Shown here piece after piece: positions 35,415 through 45,700 of a stretch of DNA of 64,000 bases. The translations under genes and the position numbers were made by a program. This DNA is from Planctomycetes bacterium UBA2386 (GTDB lineage Bacteria > Planctomycetota > UBA1135 > UBA2386), in NCBI GenBank assembly GCA_002343845.1, contig DDSQ01000084.1:1-64000 (forward strand), written 5' to 3'. The notes beneath the pieces were generated by a model. That model saw only the letters and a program-made list of their open reading frames with translations, ran no database searches and had not been told where the DNA came from. Positions within the stretch are counted from its first letter, which is position 1. Each line of letters opens with the position of its first letter.

Positions 35415-36527
35415 TCAGTGGGTGACGACCACCGAGGGTACGCCGAGGCTGATGGTGTTGCTGGTGACCACGACCGACTGCAGGCCGACAACCAGCGCGG
35501 GTGGCAACGGCGGCAGTGGCAGCGTGACCGTGTGCAGGCTGTTGGCACCATAGGTCGCGACCGTGATCACCGACACCTGCGCAGGGTCGAGCCACGTCAA
35601 CCCGAACTGCGTTGGTTGCAGGTTGGTCACTGGTCCGAGCACGGTGGCGAAGGTCTCGTTGGCGGGCCCGTGGCTGACGATGCTCAGCGCGCTGGGGGAG
35701 AGAGTTGCCCGCATGCTCGCGAACGGGAACGTCACCGCAACGCCGCCCTGGATTGCCGGCGAGCCGCTATTCGGTTGCAGCACCGTGCTCGGGTCGAGCA
35801 GCAGTTCGGTGTTGGTCGCGTGGATCGCGGGTTTCGAGAAGCTCGAAGGACCGCAGGTGAACGTGCTCCGGCTCGCGACCAACCGGCCACGTTCGACGAT
35901 CGTCGGAAACGAAAACAGGCTGCCGGTGGTCTGGATCGTGCAGCCGACGACTACCACCGTGCTGTCGACTCCGTAGAGCGTGATTGCGGCCGACTCGAGG
36001 AAGCACGCCTCGCAGACGACGGTGCTGTTGGTGGCACGGACTCCGTATCCGTCCAGCGAGCCGACGAAGACCTGGGGCGAATTGGTCACCGACACGGTGA
36101 AGCGGCGGAAACCGCCGCTGCTGGACAGGTCGCGCAGCGTCACGAAGCCGTCGCAGTCCCGCACGACGATGCCGATGCCCTCGAGCGAGGTGGGCTGGCT
36201 CGAGCCTTGCACGGCACGGAACCCGGCCATCGTGAACCGCTGATTTGCCGGCAGATCGCGCACGAGGGCGAAGGCAGTACTGAAGGGCCCGAAGGCCCCA
36301 CTGATGTCAGCGCCCTGGCCGATCAGCTGAATGCCCTTGTCGATGTCCAGCGTCTCGGAGTAGGTGCCGGCGAGAACCAGCACCGTGTCGCCTGGCGCTG
36401 CTGCGACGATCGCCGGCTGGATCGTGGTGTAGGTCTGACCCGGACCGACCACGAGAGTCTGCTGGCCCGTGGCACAGGCGATGGAGAGCGCGAGTGCCGA
36501 GAGAGACTTCCACAGCACGTGTTGCAT
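35415..36527 (-). CDS. Secreted right-handed beta-helix protein
   Basis: A 370-aa protein with a signal peptide (MQHVLWKSLSALALSIACATG). The mature protein opens with QTLVVGPGQTYTTIQPAI and continues with repeats of short strands separated by Asn/Thr turns, for example VVVVGCTIQTTGSLF and GVRATNSTVVCEACFL. This is the pattern of a parallel beta-helix (pectin-lyase fold). No catalytic residues of a known lyase are obvious, so it may be a carbohydrate-binding or structural surface protein. It follows the membrane-anchored repeat protein in the same direction, with a gap of about 110 bp. Confidence 0.75.
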   Translation of the reverse strand: MQHVLWKSLSALALSIACATGQQTLVVGPGQTYTTIQPAIVAAAPGDTVLVLAGTYSETLDIDKGIQLIGQGADISGAFGPFSTAFALVRDLPANQRFTMAGFRAVQGSSQPTSLEGIGIVVRDCDGFVTLRDLSSSGGFRRFTVSVTNSPQVFVGSLDGYGVRATNSTVVCEACFLESAAITLYGVDSTVVVVGCTIQTTGSLFSFPTIVERGRLVASRSTFTCGPSSFSKPAIHATNTELLLDPSTVLQPNSGSPAIQGGVAVTFPFASMRATLSPSALSIVSHGPANETFATVLGPVTNLQPTQFGLTWLDPAQVSVITVATYGANSLHTVTLPLPPLPPALVVGLQSVVVTSNTISLGVPSVVVTH

Positions 36528-36807
36528 CGTGCGATGAGCGTCGACCAGCCGCGCTCCAGCGTCAACCCCAGGACCCCTTGGCATCGGATCCTGGATGCTC
36601 GGGCTCGCAACAGGTCGCCGGTGCGACGCGCATCCTCGCTTCCATGTCGGCAGCCTTGCGGCCGCCGCAGCGGCTGTCAGCGCGGCACGGTGACGTGCAG
36701 GGACGTCGCGGGGATTGCCGTGCCGCGACCCACCGCGCGATTCTGTGTTTGTGCCAGCGGCTGCAGCTCGAGTTCTCCGGAGTACCCGTCGCCGCGCGCC
36801 CGGGCAC

Positions 36808-38085
36808 TCACTTCGCCGGCTCGATCTCGAACAGCAGTTCGCCGAGCGCCTTCTCGCCGGCAGCGACGTCGTAGCACGCGAGGTCGGAGTACTTCGTCGA
36901 CGGCTGCTGGTAGCCAGCCGGAACGCCGGCCACGTAGAAGCCGGTTGCGCCCTGCGGCAGCCGCAGCACGAATCGGCCTTGCGGATCCGTAAGCGCGGAG
37001 CCGAGTGGCCAATGGCGTTGGTCATCGGTCACGGCGCTGATGACGGCGCGCTCGATTCCGACGTGCGTCGTGGCATTGCGAACGATGCCGCGCACCTCGA
37101 CCGGCGGCTCCAGGGCGAGCGCCACGTCCGTGGTTTGGCCGGTCACCAATGTCAGGGGTTGCGGCCGCATGACGAAGTCCGCGTGCTGCGCCTCGACGGC
37201 GTACTCGCCGGCGGGCAGGCCGCCGATGCGGGCCCGGCCGGATGCATCGCTGGTCCCGGCGAAGGTCACGCGCACGCCCGTGGACGGCCCGCTTCGCTCG
37301 AGCCGGAGTTCGACGGCGACGTTCGCGAGCGCCCGCTTCTGCAGATCGCTGACCGTGGCGACGATCACGGCCTCGGGGGACATCGGGATCACCAGGGCAT
37401 CGGGGAGCTGTCGGCCGGGCAACAGCGCGTTGAACCACTGCGCCTGGGCCAGACCTGGTCCTTCCGCGGCGACGTAGAGCAGTGGCCGCGGCGGCAGGTC
37501 GCGCAGCTCGAAGCTCCCATCGGCGGCGACCTGGGCATCGAAGCGATCCGGCAGGCTGTTGCTGAGTCCGGCGAACGAGTGCTCACGCGGGAAGGCGTGG
37601 CCGAACGGATCGGCGTCGTCGAGTGCAGACAGCGACAGCGTGCGCACGCGCACCGTGCTCGCATCGACGCCGTCCGGCACCGTCACCGTGCCGCGCAGCG
37701 CGCGCGACGGTTCGAGGCGCAGCACAGGCGCAGGGTCGGCAGGAGCCGTGGCGTCGAAGCGCAGCCAGCGTGCGGCTGCGACGAGCTTGCCCGGCACGCG
37801 TGCATACAACCACCGGTCGAAGCGGCCGCCGTCGTAGTCGAGGGCGATCGCCGTCGTCGCGACGCCGTCGGCACCCGTCGCGTGCGGGCCGCTGTGTTCG
37901 TAGCTCGCGGCGCCCGCGAGCCCTTTGCGATGCTGGAACACATGCACCTCGGCTCCCGCGACCGGCTTGCCGTCGCCGTCAACGCACGTGACGGTCACCC
38001 GCGGCAGTTCCTTCTGTTGCGCCGAGGCCAGATCGGTCGCGAACAGGCTGCCGATGCACGCGACCACGAACCTCCCTGCGTTCAT
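36808..38085 (-). CDS. Secreted carboxypeptidase-regulatory-like protein
   Basis: A 425-aa protein starting MNAGRFVVACIGSLFATDLASAQQ, a signal peptide with cleavage near Ala-Gln. The mature part contains at least three carboxypeptidase-regulatory-like domains, seen as RVTVTCVDGDGKPVAGAEVHVF at the start, TSDASGRARIGGLPAGEYAVEA in the middle and ALTDPQGRFVLRLPQGATGFY near the end. Such domains are beta-sandwiches that often extend surface proteins. The function is unknown. It is transcribed in the same direction as the beta-helix gene, with a 280-bp gap that holds nothing I can assign. Confidence 0.7.
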   Translation of the reverse strand: MNAGRFVVACIGSLFATDLASAQQKELPRVTVTCVDGDGKPVAGAEVHVFQHRKGLAGAASYEHSGPHATGADGVATTAIALDYDGGRFDRWLYARVPGKLVAAARWLRFDATAPADPAPVLRLEPSRALRGTVTVPDGVDASTVRVRTLSLSALDDADPFGHAFPREHSFAGLSNSLPDRFDAQVAADGSFELRDLPPRPLLYVAAEGPGLAQAQWFNALLPGRQLPDALVIPMSPEAVIVATVSDLQKRALANVAVELRLERSGPSTGVRVTFAGTSDASGRARIGGLPAGEYAVEAQHADFVMRPQPLTLVTGQTTDVALALEPPVEVRGIVRNATTHVGIERAVISAVTDDQRHWPLGSALTDPQGRFVLRLPQGATGFYVAGVPAGYQQPSTKYSDLACYDVAAGEKALGELLFEIEPAK

Positions 38086-38381
38086 CGCCGCACATTACCG
38101 CGAGTCGAAGCTCGCGCCGCGCTGGCGCTCCGCCGCGGCGGAATCCCGAAAGACCCGCCATCATCGCGGCTGCATGCCACCGGCTCGCGGTATCGGCCGT
38201 TACGAAGGAGTCACGAATGCATGGGCGAGGTGCCCGGCACAGGTGCCTTTCGTTGTGGCGAAGCGCCCGGCGCGATGGCGTCCGTGCGGCCGATAGACGA
38301 TTCAGCCCGGGCACATTAGTGTCAGTGTCAGTCGCCCTTTCGTCGAGGGTGGCACTTGCTCCCTGCAACGGAGACCTCCCC

Positions 38382-40070
38382 ATGCGCTTGCGAACCGTCG
38401 TTCTCCCCGTGCTACTGGCTGCCGGCATCTCGGCCCAGTCGTCGATCGTCATCGCGCCCGGCCTCGGCGCGCTGCAGTACATCTGGATTCCAGGTCCGAC
38501 CACCAACGAGGTCGGCTTCTTCATGGACATGACGGTCACCCAGACCGTCACGTTCCAGGGCCTGCGCCCCGCGAGCTACACGCCCGTCGATCGCCCGGTG
38601 AAGATCGACATGTACGTCACGAATCCTGGGATCACGACGTACGTCGGCAACGAGTTGACGCCAACCAACTGGACCCTGGTCGGCACGGCAACGGCGAAGA
38701 TCCCGTTGGGCCCGACGGCGCCTTCGTTCTGCTTCGACGCCGGCGTCACGCTGGCACCTGGCACCTACGGCGTCGTGATCGTCGCCACCAACGCCAACCT
38801 CCTCTTCAGCGACCTGGGACCGCAGACCTACACGACGCCCGAGTTGTCGGTGACCGCAGGAGCCGTGAGTCCCCAGCTGTGGTTGGGCGCGCCCGCGGCC
38901 TACGGGACCGCGAACTTCCACTTCAACGGCACGCTGCTCTATGCGCCTGGCGCCGTCCCACACTCGTGCGCGAAGAAGACCACCTACAACCGCGGTTGCT
39001 TCGCCACGAACGGCTCCGCCCACCAGACGTGGACGACCAACGCGGCGATGAGCGCAGCCTTGTCGAATCGCCGACTGACCCTGACGTACGCTGGCGCTGC
39101 CTACGCGATGGGACAGTCGCAGCCGACCGTGACCTATCTGCCGCCGTCGCCCGGGGCTACTTCGATTGCCGGCAACAACAACGGCAACACGACGATCAAT
39201 CTTCCCGGCGCGGCGACGCTCAACTACCCGGGTGGGTCCACGACGCAGCTGGTCGTCAACAACGACGGGCACGTCTCGCCGGCGTCGAACACGCCGTTCC
39301 CCGGCCAGCAGTACCAGTTCATGCCGTTCCTGCACGGCTTCCTGAACTCGACGAACCCGATCTGGGCAGTGTGCTGGCACAACTTCAACTCGTTGGAGGC
39401 GGGAAGCGGCCTGGTGAAGCACGAGCAGGTCGGCAACCTGTACGTGATCACCTGGGAGAACGTCGAGAGCCAGCCACCGAACGCAGCCAACCCGAGCACG
39501 TTCCAGATCCAGTTCGATCTGACGACGAATGACGTGCACTACGTCTACGAGACGATGACGACGCTCGGCGGCAGCCATTCGTACGACGACACGATCGTCG
39601 GTTGGTCGCCGGGCGGCGCCTCGCCGGAGTCGGACCCGATCGATGTCACCACGGTGAACGGCCTGATCCTGGCGATCGGCGAAGTGCTGCCGCTCAAGCT
39701 GGAGGTCGTCGGCAACGCGTTGCTCGGTGGTTCGATCGACCTGCTGACGACGCAGGAGCCGCTCAACGACCCGTTCGGCGCGAACGTTCTGAGCCTCGGG
39801 GAAGTCCCTGCCCCGGGTTTCGACCTGACGCCGTTCGGCGGCGACGGCTGCTACGGGCACATCGACCTCGCGACCGCCGTGACCAACATCATCAGCAACC
39901 TGGGCTCGCCCTTCCCGCCGCGGGCGATCACGTTCCCGTTCCCGTCGACGCAGTCGCTGGCGGGGGCGTGGTTCACGAGCCAGTCCGTGTGGCTCGATCC
40001 GCTCGCCAACCCGCTCGGCATCTGGGCGTCGAACGGCGTGAAGGTCACGCTCGGGAACTTCGCGCCCTGA
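38382..40070 (+). CDS. Secreted beta-rich protein, 562 aa
   Basis: A 562-aa protein with a signal peptide (MRLRTVVLPVLLAAGISAQ). A GGAG sits 8 bases before the ATG. The first 150 residues form a domain with GVTLAPGTYGVVIVATN. The middle has NNNGNTTINLPGAATLNYP and two YVITWENV / WAVCWHNFNS strands, suggesting a lectin-like or Ig-like sandwich. The C-terminal 100 residues end with FPFPSTQSLAGAWFTSQSVW, a module of the same kind as the tails of the proteins at 7043 and 58218. Function unknown. A strong hairpin terminator follows about 20 bases after the stop. Confidence 0.7.
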   Translation: MRLRTVVLPVLLAAGISAQSSIVIAPGLGALQYIWIPGPTTNEVGFFMDMTVTQTVTFQGLRPASYTPVDRPVKIDMYVTNPGITTYVGNELTPTNWTLVGTATAKIPLGPTAPSFCFDAGVTLAPGTYGVVIVATNANLLFSDLGPQTYTTPELSVTAGAVSPQLWLGAPAAYGTANFHFNGTLLYAPGAVPHSCAKKTTYNRGCFATNGSAHQTWTTNAAMSAALSNRRLTLTYAGAAYAMGQSQPTVTYLPPSPGATSIAGNNNGNTTINLPGAATLNYPGGSTTQLVVNNDGHVSPASNTPFPGQQYQFMPFLHGFLNSTNPIWAVCWHNFNSLEAGSGLVKHEQVGNLYVITWENVESQPPNAANPSTFQIQFDLTTNDVHYVYETMTTLGGSHSYDDTIVGWSPGGASPESDPIDVTTVNGLILAIGEVLPLKLEVVGNALLGGSIDLLTTQEPLNDPFGANVLSLGEVPAPGFDLTPFGGDGCYGHIDLATAVTNIISNLGSPFPPRAITFPFPSTQSLAGAWFTSQSVWLDPLANPLGIWASNGVKVTLGNFAP

Positions 40071-40088
40071 TCGACGGCGCACGACGAA

Positions 40089-40119
40089 ACGGCCACTCGC
40101 GCCTCGCGCGGGTGGCCGT
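40089..40119 (+). terminator. Rho-independent terminator candidate
   Basis: A perfect 8-bp stem ACGGCCAC/GTGGCCGT with an inner CG-rich loop region lies 19 bases after the stop codon of the 562-aa secreted protein gene. It is followed by CGTCGTTT rather than a long T run, so termination may be partial. Confidence 0.55.
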
Positions 40120-40160
40120 CGTCGTTTCGGCGCCCCGGTGCCGCGGCGCGAGCGGGCGCG

Positions 40161-40262
40161 GTGGCGTTCGTGCAGCGATTCACTCGGCGCTGCGGCCCGA
40201 CGTCCATCTGCACGTGGGGTGGTTGGATGGGGTGTACGACTGGGAACCGGGCCGCGGTCGGC
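40161..40262 (+). pseudogene. IS91-type (HUH/Y2) transposase remnant
   Basis: Two plus-strand frames, with a shift near 40180, together read AFVQRF then HSALRPDVHLHVGWLDGVY. This matches the IS91 family pattern FVQRFxSALxxNxHFHxxxxDGVY, in which the HxH pair binds metal in the HUH nuclease. Only this block remains; no terminal repeats or full gene are visible. The gap around it (40071-40496) contains otherwise only the terminator and a hairpin element copy. Confidence 0.5.
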
Positions 40263-40454
40263 GGCCAGCGCGAATTCGCCCGCGCACTGGGCGCCTGCTG
40301 GGCTGGCGACGTCGGCGATCGGGCACCGGTGGCCCTCGCCGCGATCCTCGACACGACGCCGGTGTGGAGGCCCGTGCTCGAAGCGATGCGCAACGGCGCC
40401 CGGGCGGCCGGGTCGGGATCTTCCGAAACGTCGCTCCCCCGACATGGCCGATCA

Positions 40455-40500
40455 CGGCGGGTAGCGCGGGACCGTAGCTTTTCCATCCCACTCCCTTTGG
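40455..40500 (+). repeat. Dispersed intergenic hairpin element, copy 7 (3' part)
   Basis: The 3' half of the element is recognisable (GCGCGGGACCGTAGCTTTTCCATCCCACTCCC pattern). It lies just upstream of the Fic-protein gene. Confidence 0.5.
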
Positions 40501-40544
40501 GCAATTCACGCATCTCTGGACGCCTCCCCGACGGCACGTCGTTC

Positions 40545-41399
40545 GTGCCCTGGGCCGGCGTCAAGCCCCTCTCCGCGCGCTGGATCTCAGCGCTCGACCC
40601 TCACCAGCGCGCGTTGCGCGAGGAGTGGATCGCCCGCCGAGCACGCGCCCGCGAGCGCGGCACGCTGACCGCAGAGCTCGCCCATCGGATCGAGTGCTGG
40701 TGGCGTGCTGGACGTCTGCCGCGCGGCGTCGCCGTCACCGACGAGGCGCCCGAGCAGGTTCTTCTCGAACTGGCGTGCGACGCGGCCGTCGGCGCGTCGA
40801 AGGCTTCGTCGGGCGCGAATCGTGAGGGTTTCCCGGCGCTCGAGGATCGCGCTCGGAGCGCGTCGCTACTGGGGACGGCGATCGCAGGGCGTCGTGCGCC
40901 GAGTCGCACCGACGTAATGCAGCTTCACGCACAACTCTGTCCGTCGCTGAGACCGTCGCCACTCGACGGTCGGCGCTCCGAGAACGTGCAGGCGCGAGGA
41001 CGTCTGCGGCGCGATCGTGGCTTCGTGCTGGGGAGCGATCGCATCCTGAAGGAGGGCTGTCCGCCCGATCGACTGGAAGTCGAACTCGACGCACTGCTGC
41101 GTGCGCTCGCACCGGCAGGAGGATCGGACGAAATCGACCCGGCCCGTGCGGCGTGGGCGTTGTACGCCCTGCTCATGCTCCATCCGTTCTACGACGGCAA
41201 TGGGCGTGTCGCGCGCTTGATAGCGTCGTTCGTGATGGTGCGAGACGGTGGCATGCCGCTCTTCCTCGCCCCGCGGATGCACGGCGGCTACCTCGACGCC
41301 GTGGCGCGCGCTCACTTCGGCGAACCCGAAACGCTGGTGCGGCTGGTCGACACGTGCCAGGGCGTCGTGCTCGAGGACTTGCTCCAGCACATCACGTGA
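40545..41399 (+). CDS. Fic-domain protein (probable AMPylase)
   Basis: A protein of about 284 aa with the Fic core motif HPFYDGNGR (matching HPFxxGNGR), where the His is catalytic and the Asn/Arg bind the nucleotide. The region before it has the helical architecture of the Fic fold (a helix with ARAAWALYALLML). No canonical antitoxin-like inhibitory helix (S/TxxxE(G/N)) is evident, and no partner toxin-antitoxin gene is adjacent, so it may regulate a host protein by AMPylation. No ATG fits; I chose a GTG. A TTG at 40497 is an alternative that would overlap the hairpin element. The start is uncertain. Confidence 0.75.
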   Translation: MPWAGVKPLSARWISALDPHQRALREEWIARRARARERGTLTAELAHRIECWWRAGRLPRGVAVTDEAPEQVLLELACDAAVGASKASSGANREGFPALEDRARSASLLGTAIAGRRAPSRTDVMQLHAQLCPSLRPSPLDGRRSENVQARGRLRRDRGFVLGSDRILKEGCPPDRLEVELDALLRALAPAGGSDEIDPARAAWALYALLMLHPFYDGNGRVARLIASFVMVRDGGMPLFLAPRMHGGYLDAVARAHFGEPETLVRLVDTCQGVVLEDLLQHIT

Positions 41400-41561
41400 G
41401 CGCGCAGACCGCTCCCGCCGAGACTCGAACACGCCAAGTCGTGCTAACACTGAGGAGCCTTGGCGCGTCTTGCATGCGGACGGGCCAATGAACCAGGCCA
41501 ACCCACGCCGTGCGACAGCGCCGCACGCCCGATGCATTCCCGGGCGCTGGGGAGGACTCCC

Positions 41562-42626
41562 TTGCGTACGTTGACAGCCTTCTTCCTCGTTCCGCTCGCG
41601 TGCCTTTGCCCGATCGCCCAGTCCCGCGGGCAAGCCACGGAACCAGCAGCTCGCACCGTTGCGGTCGTGGGGCTCCAACTCGGCAAGGACGTGCCCAGTT
41701 TCATGCCCTGGAATGTCACGGGCCCGCACGCGGGCAAGGCGGCCTGTCCTCTCTGCGTCTACTCGCAACGACCCAGCGCGGCGGTCTGGACCGGCGTGGG
41801 CGGGCTGCCGCAGGCGGCGAAGATCGCGGCGGAACTCGACCGCACGATCGAAGTGCTCCGGCCGCGCAACGCTGTGGGCTACGTCGTGCTGCTGCCCGAG
41901 GGCTCGGCGACCCGTGCGCAATCGGAGGCGGCGCTGCGTCGCGCCTTCGAGCACACGCCCCTCCGCCATGTGTTCCTGACGATCGCGGACCGCGCCGGGA
42001 ACGACGAGGATGTCCGCAAGTACGCGCCGTCGGCTTCTCCCGGAACCGCCACCACGACCATCGTGTACGTCAATCGTGCCGCCGCGTCGATCCACCACGA
42101 CTTCGGCGCGGGCGGCGCGCTGCTTTCCGATCTGCGTCCCGCGCTCGAACGCCTCTTCGCCGACGAGGAGCCGTACAAGGAGATCGCGGTCGCGATGTGC
42201 GACGAGGATGAGCCCGGCGAGAAGCTCGAGTTCTACGGGCGTGTGCTCGACGAGCACGGCAACCCGCTGCCCAAGGACTCGGTCATCGCGTACAGCACGG
42301 ATGCTGCGGGCCTGTACGTGCCGCGAGGGAGCGCCAGTCGTACGCCGCGGATCAACGCCGTCGCAGTGACCAATGCCGACGGCTGGTATCGGTTCCGTAC
42401 GATCCGCCCCGGCGGCTACCCCGACTCCGACGATCCGCAGCACATCCATCTGCACATCGACGCGGCGGTGCACAAGCACACCTACCGCACGATGGCGTTC
42501 GAGGACGACCCGCGCCTCACGCCTGCCAAACGACGAACGCCGCACGCCGAGACCGTGATCGTCTCGCTGCGCAAGAGAGACGGTGTGTGGATCACGCGGC
42601 TGGACGTGCGGCTGGAGGGAAGCTGA
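41562..42626 (+). CDS. Secreted redoxin-like domain fused to an intradiol-dioxygenase-like domain
   Basis: A 354-aa protein. A TTG start is preferred: GGAGG lies six bases upstream and the resulting N terminus (LRTLTAFFLVPLACLCP) is an ideal signal peptide; an ATG at 41532 would add ten residues before it. The first domain (about 35-190) is redoxin-like with AACPLCVYSQRP (CxxC). The second domain (about 225-330) resembles the intradiol dioxygenase / 3,4-dioxygenase jelly roll: RTIRPGGYP supplies the Tyr ligand region and PQHIHLHI the His pair, followed by KHTYRTMAFEDD. I infer an exported iron-dependent aromatic or phenolic enzyme paired with a thiol domain. Confidence 0.75.
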   Translation: MRTLTAFFLVPLACLCPIAQSRGQATEPAARTVAVVGLQLGKDVPSFMPWNVTGPHAGKAACPLCVYSQRPSAAVWTGVGGLPQAAKIAAELDRTIEVLRPRNAVGYVVLLPEGSATRAQSEAALRRAFEHTPLRHVFLTIADRAGNDEDVRKYAPSASPGTATTTIVYVNRAAASIHHDFGAGGALLSDLRPALERLFADEEPYKEIAVAMCDEDEPGEKLEFYGRVLDEHGNPLPKDSVIAYSTDAAGLYVPRGSASRTPRINAVAVTNADGWYRFRTIRPGGYPDSDDPQHIHLHIDAAVHKHTYRTMAFEDDPRLTPAKRRTPHAETVIVSLRKRDGVWITRLDVRLEGS

Positions 42627-42761
42627 CCACACGAAGCCCGGCCCGGTCGTCGACGGGTGTTCGCGCCCGTGTCAGGTGACAACGACGAGCAGCCGGGCCG
42701 TCCATGCCACGACCGCCGCCGTCGTCACTTCCGACTCCGTGAGCGTGCCTGCCCTCGGATC

Positions 42762-45700
42762 TCAGCGCGCGCGCTGGTAGCCGCTCGCCTGGTCGTCGAC
42801 CGTGTAGAGCTTGCCGTCGCGCAGATAGAAGCGCTGGCGCTCCTGCAGGTTCATCGGCCGCGAGCCGAGCCGGCCGTAGACGCCGATCTGGTTGCCGCTC
42901 TCGTCGACGCCGCGGTCGCGCACCATGCCGGTCGAGATACCGACCGCGGGACCGGTGGTCTTTCGGCTGGCGACGAGCCGTGGCGTCGGTCGGGGCGAGT
43001 AGCCGTCCGTGCCGTGGCTGCGCGAGGGCGTCCACAGCTCGACGACACGCAGGCCGTTCTTGCCGTCGGCGACGTAGGCGAACAGGCTGGCGTTGGTCAG
43101 TCCGGTCGTCACCGCGGTCGCGTCGTCGATGGTGCCACCGGCGTTGAACGTCTCGACGAGGCGCGGTCGGGTGAACGTGCGCATGTCGACGATCGCCAGG
43201 CCGTCCTTGCCGGCCGCGACGTAGGCGTAGGTGCGGCAGAGCCGCAGGCCACGGGCGTCGGCGAACGGCACCGTCGCGGTCGGCACCAGCGTCGGTCGGG
43301 TGAGATCGGTGATGTCGACGACCTTCAGGCCGTCGGCGTCCGTCACGGCTGCATACCGGAACTGCACGTCGATCGCGCGCGGCTCCCGCAGCCCTTCGCG
43401 CACCGACGCGACGAGGCGCGGCGCGGTCGGTTGCTCGATGTCGACGACGACCAGGGCCGTCGTGGTCAGCACGTAGAGGTAGTGTCCGACGACGATGCCG
43501 GCGTGCGCGCCGCTGAGCAGCTGGTCGCCGTTCCACGTCGTTGCGCGGCGCAGCGAGTTGTTGTCAGGGTCGCCGTCGACCAGCGTGTTGACGTCGACGA
43601 CGATCAGGCCCTCGCTGCGATCGAGCACGTACGCGTAGCCGAACAGCGGATGCACCGGCTGTTCCTGGTTGGCCGGGTCGACGACGCGCAGCGGGTCCAT
43701 CGGCACCGTGGTCGGCAGCAGCACGGCGTTGGCCCACGTCGACTCCACCTGCATGTCCTGGCCCAGCGGGCTGAACGGCGCGGTGACGATGCGCTGTGCG
43801 ACGTCCTTGTTGGCGATGTTGGCGATGTCGAAGACGCGGAAGCCGTTCGGCCCGTCGGCGACGAACAAGTACTCGCCGCGAACCTGCGCCGTGCGCGCCG
43901 CGGTCGCCGAGTGCGAGTGTGTCTCCGTGAGCTGCTCGCCGTTCGCCACGTGCGCGGCGTGCTCGCGTGGATAGGTCGTGCGGTGGAAGTCGCTGCCGAT
44001 GACCGGCTGCGGTTCCCAGCCGTCGGTCACGCGCACGGCCGTCACCGAGTCGGTCGTGGCAAGATGCACGAACGAGCCGACGAAGTCGGTCGCGTGCGTG
44101 CCGAGGTTGAAGCGCGACGCCAGCGTGGCGTTGTTGTCGTCGGCCTTGGACACGTGGCAGCTGGTGCACTGCTGACCGTGCTCGGAGCTGACCGTGTGCG
44201 GCACGTAGGGCGAGAACGCCGTGCCGCTGTGGCCGGAGGCGGCGATCGTCGCCTGCTGGTGCGTGACGATGGCGCGGTTCTCGTTCTCGGCGGTGGCGAT
44301 CGGCGCCGACGCGGAACGCACCGGCGAGATCCTGTTGCCCTTGACGGTGCCGTTGATGCCGAGCATCAGGCTGTCGGAGCGCAGGCCCTGCGAGTAGTAG
44401 CCGACGTCGACCGTGGTCGGTTCGGGGAAGAAGTGGGTGAACTCCTTGCGGCGGTTGGTCTTGCCGGCCAGGTGGCAGCCCGAGCAGCTGATCGCCCACG
44501 ACGTGTGGCACGTGTAGCAGGTCATGCGCTGGTCGCAGTGCGCGTACTGTTCGGGCGACAGGCTCGCATCGCCGTAGCGTTCGCCGCCCTTCTGCAGCGT
44601 CTTCGCGATCGCCGCCTTCTCGTTGTAGGTCTTCGAGTTCGGATCGATGACGTCGGCGACCTGCGGAACCTGCCACTCCTTGTCCGGATCGAGCTTGCTG
44701 CGCTGCATCAGCCGGTCGCCCGCCTGCGGCGAGCGGCCGACGACTTCGGCGCCGGCGGCGTCGACCCAGCGGAACTGGTTGCCGCGCGCGGCGCGCGCGA
44801 GCTGCAGGTTGTTGCCGCCCGACGGGTTCGAGGTGACCAGCTTGGCCCGTTCGCCGACCGTGCCGTGGCAGTCGGTGCAGTAGATCTCGACCGGGTTGAT
44901 CATCTCGCCGTACAGCTTGCCGTCGCCATGCACGTCCTGCTGCGTGTGGCAGTCGATGCAGTGCATGCCGGCGCTGAAGTGGTGGTCGGCGAGGTGCACG
45001 GCCTTCTGTTCCCAGTCGGGGTCGTCGAACGGCACCACCTTGCCGTCGCGGCCGATCAGCTGGCCTTCGAGGTCGCGCTTGTAGACCTTGCGGAACGACC
45101 AGCCCGAGCGGTGCTGCGTCGAGAACTTCAGGTGCTTGCTGTCGGCGTTGGCGATGGTGTGCGCCTGGTCGAGTTCCCTGCCGGCGAGCGGCCGGCCATC
45201 GGCGTGGTACATCGACTTGCCGTCGGTTTCGCCGTCCCACCACATCAGGCCGGCGTAGTTGTCGACGGCGCCGCTACCCTGGTGGTTGTGGCAGGTGATG
45301 CACTGGCTGTTCGGGATGCGCGTCGTGAACTGGTGGTGGATCGGATGCCCGGGTTCGTCGCGCGGGATCGTCGGGTCGGGGTTGTCCGCCGCGGTCTTGC
45401 CGAGGAAGCCGTGGGCGACGAACTGGCCGGCCATCAGCGGATCGGCGTCGTTGGCGTAGACGACGTGGCAGCCCGTGCAGCCGCTCGAACGGAACTCGCC
45501 GCTGTAGTCGTTGGTGCCGAGGAACCACAGATACGGGTCGTTGAGCCGCGTCTTGTGGAGCACGAAGTGCGCGAAGTCGACCCGATTGCGCGTGCCCAGG
45601 CCGCGTTGCCCGGGACGTCCGCGCTCGGCCGCCCGGAAGATGTTGCCCGGCTGGCTCATGTTGTAGCGCGGCACCGGCAGCAGCGACGGCAGCACGCCGC

